A stretch of DNA of 17,852 bases from Glomus cerebriforme (lineage: Eukaryota; Glomeromycota; Glomeromycetes; Glomerales; Glomeraceae): positions 208,999 through 226,850 of the forward strand of contig QKYT01000041.1 of NCBI GenBank assembly GCA_003550305.1, read 5' to 3'. Made by a program: the position numbers and the translations under genes. The notes under the pieces are model-generated. The model was not told where the DNA came from. It saw only the letters and a program-made list of their open reading frames with translations, and made no database searches. Of this stretch, positions 1-7,580 are shown piece by piece (the first letter of the stretch is position 1; each line of letters opens with the position of its first letter).

Positions 1-36
1 CTCACTGTACCCAAAGTTCTCTAGTTATAAGTAACA

Positions 37-84
37 TAATTAACGGTTAATTCACCATGGTTAATTAACCGTGGTTAATTAACG
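37..84. repeat. Tandem palindromic 12-mer repeat, GGTTAATTAACC type
   Basis: Three 12-nt units lie at 45-56, 59-70 and 73-84, with 2-nt spacers (at, gt), giving a 14-nt period. The middle unit, GGTTAATTAACC, is a perfect palindrome; the flanking units differ from it by one base each. A partial unit (TAATTAAC) precedes them at 37-44. Because both the units and the spacer-flanking ACCATGGT/ACCGTGGT steps are palindromic or nearly so, the block can fold on itself. It is followed by CCCATCCCTA (85-94), whose reverse complement recurs at the far end of the window. It is probably part of a dispersed repeat or transposon end; no element boundary or coding sequence was identified. Confidence 0.6.
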
Positions 85-142
85 CCCATCCCTACTCGTA
101 AATTAAAGTATTTATAGGTTCATTTTTTTTTCTAGAGAAGAA

Positions 143-498
143 TCAAATTTGGGTATATACCACTTTGGAATGGTACGAAAAATTTTGATTTGTATTTAAA
201 CATTTAATAAAATTAGGATAATTAAATAATGTATTTGAAGGATATAAATTATTAATTATATGTTGATCAAATTTTACTTTATCATCATCATTTAAATTAC
301 GCAAATATATGTCAATAGACTGACATTTTCTAGTAGAAGCCCATTTTCCAGCAACAGCACATTTTTAGCAGCAAATGAAAATGGATTTTCCCGTAATAAC
401 TGAATTGATAAACGACACCATAGTTTGTTGACTAGAATACATGAATATAATGCTTTATAATCATCGTAAAAATGTTGTATAATTTTATTTGTTAATAT
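143..498 (-). pseudogene. Decayed F-box-like protein fragment
   Basis: Reading the minus strand from 498, about 45 codons are open and contain a stretch resembling an F-box core (ALYSCILVNKLWCRLSIQLL), followed by RENPFSFAAK. The frame then breaks at an A-run near 358, where one base appears to be missing, and continues for about 70 codons (KWASTRKCQSIDIYLRNL, then NPSNTLFNYPNFIKCL) to a TGA at 143-145. The 'LYSC-LVN-LWC' signature followed by 'NP-F' and 'LFNYP-F' is what I associate with the large F-box-like families of Rhizophagus, which would act as substrate adaptors for SCF ubiquitin ligases. There is no start codon, the leucine-rich repeat part is absent, and there is at least one frameshift, so this is a remnant. 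Family assignment is by eye only. Another AT-rich decayed gene remains possible. Confidence 0.42.
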
Positions 499-2161
499 GA
501 AAATATTTCTGAATATTACATATTTACATATTTGAAAGTAAAGAAAAAAAGAAAATTATGCTAAAGTGGGTAAATTTATATTGTTTTGTGACGCACAACT
601 TTACAAATTAGACAACAATTTACAATACCCGTGATTAACACGATCGCGTGATCGTTTCAAACATGTTTCAAAATCGATGTACAACTAGAAAATTTAAAAT
701 TCGTCTATTTTCTAGAATTATAAACCAGATAATATTAAATAATGATGCAAGGGCAACAGAGTTATTATTAAATAAAAGCCGGATAAATTATCCATGAATT
801 TAAAATAAAATGTTTTCCTATTTTTTTCAATGGATTAGATAATTTAACGAATCACAAATATTATATGTCAATCAATTTTTAGTACAACATTGATCGTCGT
901 GCACCAACATTCAATGTTAATTTCGGTTGATCGAAGTATTCATGTAACATCGTAACAATATCATATGTGTCATAATTTAGTATTTTTTAAATATATATAT
1001 AACCAAGATTATGTTGATTACGTGTAATGCTAATGTACGATATAACAAAATTTAAAATCTGTATATTCTAAACTCACTTTTAAGTCTGAATAAATTTGTA
1101 TAATACATCAAATACATGTACTACAATATTATATCAATCAATCATCAACATTCCGATCTCGAAATGATCAAACTGTGATCGTGATGATTTTTATAATATT
1201 TCTAATAATAACCAAGTCACAAATAAGGAATTTGATGAAAAGGTATACGATGGGAACAAGAAACAAAATCAATATTCTAGAAATGCAGCAGGACCGTATT
1301 TTCCAAATTACACTACATTCTTATTGTTTTTATGAATTACGAAGCATGGGCATCAAACTACCAAACGTATGAAAGAAAAAGTAAAATTGTATAAAATGAA
1401 TAAAATTTATATTAAATCCTATTTATCACCTATTATTTGTCATATGGTAAACTTCTTAATGCTGTAATGTCGGCCAAAAATTATGGGATCGAACTCGGTT
1501 TTAGATAAAAGATTGACTTAAAATTGTACTGTATTTCATTGATTTGTAGAAGAGGACCATTTTTTTATCGTTTTACTATTTTATTGTTCTGTTTCATTTA
1601 TTGTTATTGTTTTAATATTTATGGGCTTATATATAAAGAAAAAAAATACAAAAATCCTTATTTTTTTGTTTGTGATAATCTCTTCAAAGTTAAATTTTTA
1701 CTATGGCGCCATATAATTTACTTCACAAACTAAAAAATTAATCTAATATTTTAATTTATGAATTTATAACACATAGTTTAAATTTAAAATTAAAAAACAT
1801 TATTTATTATTATTCCATTCTTTATTCTTTCTGACAAATTTTGTTTTTCATGTGATTGAATTTAACAAAAATAAAAAATTTTATCATGACATTATTGTTG
1901 ATTGAATAAATGTTGTTATGAAAGTATTTTAAGAATTTCAAGATCTTAAACATGCGAAATTGGAATCTACTTGTTTTAATATAATTTTTTTTGCCTTAGT
2001 AGATGATACTAATAATAATATTAATAGGTGCGGCTTTAAGAAACTGAAGAGAGATCAAATCTGCAGTGTAATGGAGAAGAATTAAAATGATGGATTAATA
2101 TGATCGAATTTTCTCAATTTGATCCAATTGCACAATAGAACTTATAAGACTAAATCAATAT
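499..2161. other. Non-coding AT-rich interval
   Basis: No supportable gene was found. Short open frames at 1175-1372 and 1524-1733 on the plus strand have AT-driven amino-acid composition and no recognisable motif, splice continuation or homology. A near-palindromic cgatcgcgtgatcg lies around 642-655. The stretch ends at the stop codon of the minus-strand GTPase/Hint gene, so its right edge should hold that gene's 3' untranslated region. Confidence 0.5.
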
Positions 2162-3920
2162 TCAAGATGATCTTTTAATTATCGCGTTATAATAGTCGAG
2201 TTGTTCGAGAAACCATTGACCGTGTTTCAAATAACGAAGATATGGATGAATTTCTTTTTCACAGTTAGGAATGGGCATGATCCATGAGTAGAAACGAAAA
2301 GGAATCATCGCGAAATTGATGATTTCTTGATACGGCGGAGCAACAGCATAACAAGAGCAAAGAATCTCATCAACTACAATCTTTCCATTTTTTGTAAATG
2401 GAGCTATGTAACCAAGTTCCCATTCCTTAGATTAATTAAAGAAAATTAATAAAAGGATGCTATATAAAGGAGATTTATTAAATCTGGAAAAGTATAAGTT
2501 CAATTACCTTTGCAACCCTGTGTGGAATCACAGGAATTAGTTTTTCGCCATTGAAAAGTAAAAGTTTTGTTACGTAAGCCTGGACGTCTTCGGCGAAAAT
2601 TGTTTTTCCCTGAGAAACAAATAGATGGTGTTTTGGTGTGAGACGCAGAGTTCCTATAAGAAAAAAGTGTATTAAGAGATTTGTTGGATATAAATTGGAT
2701 TTTATTTTATTGAAAAGTTTATTCATTACCTTCTGTACCATCTGTATTTAGATAATCGATCCGTTGATATTGAGTCATGGTTTGATCATCTGCATGAACT
2801 ATTGCATAGATCTCGCTAAAAATCAATTTACCATCTTTTTCACCACAACAAACCTTATCACCGATACTCAATTGCGATACCTCAATTCTTTTACTACTTG
2901 CAAGAATGACCTTTGAATGCAAAGAAAAACAACCGCCTCCCTCTTTCTTGAATTCTTCCTTGGCTTGTTTCACTCCGGCATTTGTTTTTTCTGCTGTTTT
3001 ATCTGTTCCGCTTTCCTTCTCACGTGCTTCGATCTCTCGCAGTTTTTCCTCACGTGCAATTTTAACTCTTTCAAATAAAGCTGTGGTATAAGGTTTTGGC
3101 ATTAGCTTAATAAAGTGCTTTAAATCATTCATATGTCGCTCCACAACTGGATCATTTGGTTTGTCAAAGATTTCTAAATCTGGCGAGATAACCCAACGAT
3201 TTCCCACTTTGTTCAAAAACGATTTGAGGACGTCATTGAAATCTTCTTCCATTACAAATCGGTCTTCAGTTTGGTTTTTTCTGCACTTGGTAAAAACAAC
3301 AATTATATGGCGGCAAGACTCTTCTTGACCAAGAAATTCCAGGATTTTATCAGTTGTAATTTGTTGTTCAAGTGTATATTTGCCCCACGCTTAAAATTAA
3401 AATTTTTTATAATGAACATTCAGATATATGAATATAAATATAGTATCATATAAATTATTATTTTACCTATAACAAATATGATGGCCCTGATACCGTAACT
3501 GCATTGGACAATTGATTTCGCAATTTCATTCAGGACTTCATCATCGGGTCTGTTTGTATCAAAAATACCCGGAGTATCAACCAGATTGTATTCATTATCA
3601 TTCAAAAAGATTAGAGCACTTTGACAAATCTGGGTACCAGAATCCTTGAAATTAAAATGCTGACTATTAATATGAAACAATGATTAGATTATTATATACA
3701 CTTTCTTACCGAATGATTTGATGTTAAGAACTTATCTTCTTTAAACAGCATATTTGCTAACGTACTTTTTCCCGAACCTAATTAACCATTTTAGATTTAG
3801 TAAACATGACGTTTTCCTTTGGATTCTAAACTAAGATTTCTCACCTGTTTTACCAACTATAAGAATTGCTGGTGCAATTGAATAAGGATCTGTTATTCGG
3901 CTACGAAGTTCCAATGTCAT
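2162..3920 (-). CDS. GIN1: AIG1-type GTPase fused to a hedgehog-type Hint domain (GIN1-like)
   Basis: Six exons (3920-3845, 3777-3710, 3659-3467, 3389-2730, 2653-2508, 2425-2162) join in frame into 468 codons. The five introns are 50-82 nt with GT..AG ends. The ATG at 3918-3920 is preceded by an in-frame TGA near 3944. The N-terminal half is a P-loop GTPase of the AIG1/GIMAP kind: Walker A GKTGSGKST at residues 23-31 (split by intron 1), a switch-I-like SGT at 55-57, G3 DTPG at 76-79, and a G4-position FTKCR at 145-149 that lacks the usual Asp. A charged, probably helical linker (about 190-262) leads to a Hint module: GGGCFS with candidate nucleophile Cys266, an IGDKV...GKLIFSE block, the block-B motif TPKH with Thr338 and His341, and a late CSCYA motif as in hedgehog C-terminal domains. 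GmGIN1 of Glomus mosseae has this two-part architecture. By family logic the Hint part would cleave the chain before Cys266, but this is not shown here. No signal peptide is seen, so a cytosolic protein is expected. Confidence 0.9.
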
Positions 3921-3998
3921 AATGTATTTTGAATAAATTCTTCAGGAAATAAAATGGAAAAGTACCTCTGTCGATATACGTTTAAATATACTGTATAT

Positions 3999-4120
3999 CA
4001 ATTGTCATAAAGGCTATTGTTCACAATTTTGTTGCAGATGATGAAATTAAGCAACTTTTGATCGACGAATTTCCCAAAATGAGATATAAGGGTTATCTCG
4101 TGTGTACAAAATACCAGTAA
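3999..4120 (+). other. Unidentified coding-like fragment upstream of GIN1
   Basis: A plus-strand frame stays open for about 40 codons, up to the TAA at 4118-4120. It has a composition unlike the AT-biased surroundings, containing FVADDEIKQLL and DEFPKMRYKGYLVCTKYQ. There is no start codon and I do not recognise a family. It may be the tail of a decayed gene that lay between the two GIN1 copies, or chance. It also overlaps the region where the promoter of the minus-strand GIN1 gene should be. Confidence 0.25.
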
Positions 4121-4285
4121 AATAAAAATTATGTAATAACCGTGGGTACTTTGTGCGATATATTTAAAAAACTCGACTCTAAAAGATTCCCACGAACGTC
4201 ATATTTATTTATCTTATTTTTTAGATTGGGTTTTATATAAAAAGAGCGCATGCGTAATTTTAATATCACGCTTTGTTTGTCAGTA

Positions 4286-4301
4286 TAGATCACGTGATCT
4301 A
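4286..4301. repeat. Perfect 16-bp palindrome TAGATCACGTGATCTA
   Basis: The 16 bases read the same on both strands and centre on an E-box-like CACGTG. The right inverted repeat of the same transposon contains a related GATCACGT, so the palindrome is best read as part of the left transposon terminus. It could alternatively be a bHLH-type binding site, but nothing else supports that. Confidence 0.5.
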
Positions 4302-4361
4302 CGTTAAATTTAATTGGATAACAGCATACAAAAACAGTCCTATGACCAATATGACATCATA

Positions 4362-5275
4362 ATGCCGCAAGAACTCCGTGAATTTGTTGTCGTTATGGCA
4401 AAATGTAAATGAACTACTCAAAATTACAAAGATCCCACTAAGAACATTATTTCGGTGGACATAGTTAAAAAAAAAACTAAAGATTTAATTTTAAGTCCAA
4501 AAAAACAGCGTCACCTTGGTCAGCTTGCTCGTTCCCGTGTTGGTGCAAAGCTTTGAAATTGCAGATACTCTTACCCAGGTCTTAACATAGCCACTCGTAC
4601 AGTCCGTGAGAACCTTTGGAAGCCTGGTTACTGAGTTTGCATTCCTATAAAGACTCCATTTCTCACTCCTCTTGCAAAAGAGAGACGGGTTTCTTGGGCA
4701 AAAGCTCACAAAAGGAAAAAGTGGGGGAATACAGTTTTTTCTGATGAAACAACTATTTAAATGTTTCGTAATACCACCTTGGTTCGTTATAAGGAGGGGG
4801 AAGAAAAACTAACTCATGGAATTGTCAAACATCCAAAGTTCATGTTTGGGGGCTTTTTGTGCTTGTTGGATTTCACATGTTTACTGAAAATATGAATGGG
4901 GAGCTGTATCGTGAAATTTTAACTAATAATCTTTTTAATCAAGCATCCCAGCTTCTTGGGGAATCCTGGATATTCCAACAGGACAATGATCCTAAGCATA
5001 AAGCTAGGCTCTTCTTGAAAATCAATGTCCTGCAGTTCTTGTTTGGCCTTCATATTCGCCAGATCTGAATCCTATAGAAAACTCGTGATCAATTCTTAAG
5101 AAAAGGATGGAAAAGAAGGTCAATAAACGAATTAGTGAAAAAAAAAACAGTTACTCAAACGATTTTTATGGACATTATTAAGGAGGAATGGAGTAATATA
5201 GATCAAAACCTCTGCCTTAATTTAGTAAATAGTATGAATGAACTAGTAATTAAAAGAAACGGAAATATTATTTAA
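4362..5275 (+). pseudogene. Tc1-like DDE transposase, inactivated
   Basis: The three catalytic-motif regions of a Tc1/mariner DDE transposase are readable but lie in different frames. The first Asp is in VFSDETT (codon 4743-4745) and is followed almost at once by a TAA. The second Asp is in FQQDNDPKHK (codon 4982-4984). The Glu is in SPDLNPIEN (codon 5077-5079). An ATG at 4362 (MPQELREF) could be the old start, with the N-terminal helix-turn-helix region interrupted by stops near 4408 and 4556. Frameshifts fall between the first and second motifs and again between the second and third. The frame ends with LVIKRNGNII and a stop at 5273-5275, a usual ending for this family. The enzyme would have cut and joined DNA at the terminal repeats in the nucleus; this copy cannot. 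Confidence 0.85.
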
Positions 5276-5339
5276 TACTAAAAATTTTGTATATAAAAAA
5301 TATAGTATTTATTTACTTATTTTTTAAATTTTAAACGAT

Positions 5340-5404
5340 TTTTATAAAAATTGATCACGTAAATGGATTTTCATTTAGTGCCAGTTTTTTCCGCCACTAC
5401 TGTA
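5340..5404. repeat. Right terminal inverted repeat of the Tc1-type element
   Basis: Downstream of the transposase remnant, the sequence from the GATCACGT region to CCGCCACTACTG and the TA dinucleotide has the form of a Tc1-like terminus. The inner boundary is estimated. The matching left repeat near 4281 is incomplete. Confidence 0.6.
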
Positions 5405-5417
5405 CAAATAACCAACT

Positions 5418-6360
5418 ATACTTTCGATTGGAAGAACGCTAACCGATGAAATTTTATATTCGTGTAGTTACAATTCTCATGATTTAAAATTAAAGGTTAG
5501 TGAAAAAGTACTTCGGAAAATTTGCTTTTGGATCTTTTGGTCGGAAAGAATTTGTTATCTGGATTTGGCTGTAAACAAAAAGAGGAGCTCTGCTTTCTTT
5601 AGAAAAAAAAAAAAAATTCGACTATTCCTAAACGTTTAAATGTCATTGATACGCCGGGAATTTTGACATGATAAAACGAGATATTCAAGTTATAATATTT
5701 ATAGAATTTCATTTATTTACAGTATTTTCAAAATTAAAAACGTCTTATCGCTTTAGAGACTACGCGTTTTATCAAGATCAGAAAAATACTATTGATCAAA
5801 TTATCAGAATTTCTCGATCAGGACACATGATTACGGTATCTTCAAATTTCGAAGGACTTGACGTAAACTTTTTAAAATGATGTGATATTTTATTGGTCCG
5901 AGAGCAAAGGCGATAGATTACGATCTCAAAAATCCAATGAATTGTTACCAAATTTAAGAACTATTTTGTTTCCTCACACAATAGCTATCTTTGAAAAAGT
6001 TTGTATCGCTTGAAAAAACTTCAGAAAAATTTAAGAAATACAACGCCAAACTAGAGATGCGTTTGTAGAGCAATTCGAGCTCAAGAGAAAGGAATACTTT
6101 CGAAATGATTATGAAAGAAGGACAAATCGAGAAAATTGAAAGAATAAATATTATCGAGAACGTGCAAAGACTAGATCAAAGTGCTGCAGATTTAAAAGTT
6201 ATTTTGGGAAGTTACCAAGATTTCAAAATCCGGTATTGGATGTTGCAATGGAAGCCCATCTTCAGCGAAGTATTTATAAATAAAAGCGCCTACGCAATAA
6301 TACAAAAAAAAAATCCATACCAGACTCAATTTTTCGTTTCTAGTGGAAAAGTTAGTATTT
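5418..6360 (+). pseudogene. Eroded second GIN1 copy (AIG1 GTPase-Hint), head-to-head with the intact gene
   Basis: The DNA and its translations align piece by piece with the intact gene at 3920-2162, in the same order. ACAATTCTCATGATT at 5470 matches GCAATTCTTATAGTT. A Walker A relic sits at 5495-5512 (Gly, two stops, then Lys-Ser-Thr). NVIDTPGI covers 5639-5662 (G3 codons 5648-5659). VFSKLKTS starts at 5722 (intact: VFTKCRKN). ITVSSNFEGLD corresponds to VISPDLEIFD. HTIAIFEKVCIA from 5975 corresponds to YTTALFERVKIA. A charged linker surrounds 6060-6130. KPIFSEVF at 6252-6275 corresponds to KLIFSEIY, and FFVSSGK at 6330-6350 to LFVSQGK of Hint block B. Multiple stops, frameshifts and deletions rule out function. 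The stretch equivalent to intron 1 of the intact gene is absent at the aligned site. Nothing recognisable remains after Hint block B. The alignment was made by eye. Confidence 0.72.
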
Positions 6361-6960
6361 TATTTTGAAAATATTTATAAATAGATTAAAATATAATTCC
6401 TTATTTTTATTAACAAGGAACGAAAAAAGTTATTATAGTCCCTTGTTCGAAGTGGCACATTCTTATTGATGCTTTTGCACCGCATTACCAAATTTGTTTT
6501 ATCTTAAGATTCTATACAAAAAAATTTTCCTTTAATTATTTAAATAAATGAAGAGATTTATACTTGAGTGGAATTTTTGAATAGGCCGCTAGATTATAGA
6601 ATATTTCAAAAACCACATTGAAATTCAAATATTTATTTGAAATTTGCTCTAAGCGTTTAATTATAAAGATGGACATGAGATTATCAGTGCAAAGAATAAT
6701 TTCAATATAATTTTCGTAAAGTAAAAATAAACCCTTAAATAATATCTGCACACATTCTAATTTATTGAAAAGTATAATTATTTATTTATCTGTTATGAAC
6801 AAAAAAAAAGAAAAAAACTCAAAACAAATTAGGGTTAATAATTTTTGCTGAACCCAATATATATCTTTGTAATAAATAAATATATAAATATAAAATACAG
6901 TAACATAAAAATTGCTAATTCTAAATTTCTAATATTATTATAATAAAACTATAAAACTAT
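6361..6960. other. Intergenic, 3' flank of the sacsin-like gene
   Basis: No gene can be supported. A 71-codon minus-strand frame at 6536-6751 is rich in Ile, Leu, Phe, Tyr and Asn as expected from AT content, and has no motif. The right part should hold the 3' untranslated region and polyadenylation site of the minus-strand gene ending at 6961; several TTTATT runs (AATAAA on the minus strand) lie at about 6775-6785, but none stands out. Confidence 0.4.
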
Positions 6961-7580
6961 TTATATATTCAATAATTTTAACATTCGTGGTTCAATCAAA
7001 TCATTCAATTCATTCTTATGTATTCCTGATAATTGATCTTTAAAAAGTTCCTTGTTTGATTTGACATGATTCTCATAGAATTTTCTCGATTCTTGTGCTT
7101 CACATTCTTTTGAACATTTTAGAATTTCAGATACATAATTAACATTAACATATTGCTCTTTTATAATAGTTCTTTCCACTATATCTTTAAATGTTTTAAC
7201 TTTGTAAATATTCGTTACTTTTAGTATATGCATAAGGAATGATAGATAATAAGTTTCATATTCGTGTTCTGCTTTAAAGTCAACTTGCCTACGTAAAATA
7301 GAACTTGCATCCTCAAAAGACTGCCCATACGACCATCGAAGAAATACCAAAAACGTGTCGGGTTGAATGTCCTCTATCGGAACTTTGATTTCATCTTTTG
7401 CTGATTCAAAATATGTTGAAACAGCTATGTAAAAAAAAAAAAAAAATTTAAATATTAATAAGATATATTTTAATCAAAAATTAATAATGAATTAACGTAC
7501 CCGAAAGCACATATCTGTTAGCATAAATTTTTTTTTCCTCTTTACCAACAATAAAAATAATATCATGATCATTTTTAGAT
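6961..7580 (-). other. BTB/POZ domain segment of the sacsin-like protein
   Basis: The BTB domain is encoded across the last intron (7425-7500). The upstream part in exon 8907-7501 gives NDHDIIFIVGKEEKKIYANR, and the last exon gives STYFESAKDEIKVPIEDIQP and DTFLVFLRWSYGQSFEDA. Key BTB features are visible: the D-I-F-V strand, an 'A-R-VLS-S-YF' helix and the 'IxPDTF--FLRW-Y' segment. The residues after it (about 100) are charged and helical, resembling the start of a BACK-type extension. BTB domains homodimerise and often bind Cullin-3, so this end may link the ATPase modules to ubiquitination. That role is family knowledge, not shown here. The gene ends at the TAA at 6961-6963. Confidence 0.82.

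Larger units (their letters stand above)
4281..5404 (+). mobile_element. Dead Tc1/mariner-type DNA transposon
   Basis: The right end is clear: the sequence closes with CCAGTTTTTTCCGCCACTACTG followed by TA (5403-5404). This is the reverse complement of the CAGTAGTGGCGGAAAAAACTGG-type terminus of many Tc1-like elements, with TA as the expected target duplication. The left end is less certain. CAGTATAGATCACGTGATC at 4281-4299 begins with the same CAGTA and shares the inner ACGTGATC motif of the right inverted repeat (near 5353-5360), but the GGCGGAAAAAACTGG part is missing, suggesting a deletion. The inside carries a broken transposase. With a damaged left end and a dead transposase it cannot be autonomous. 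It sits between the two head-to-head GIN1 copies. Confidence 0.75.

Noticed and set aside
1175..1372. Plus-strand 65-codon ORF, and another at 1524-1733
   Set aside because: Composition follows AT bias, and no domain, splice context or homology was recognised.
2906..3091. Plus-strand 61-codon ORF inside the GIN1 gene
   Set aside because: It is the antisense shadow of the well-supported linker/Hint exon and has no motif of its own.
4491..4709. Minus-strand 72-codon ORF in the transposon
   Set aside because: It is antisense to the decayed Tc1 transposase, whose plus-strand motifs are clear.
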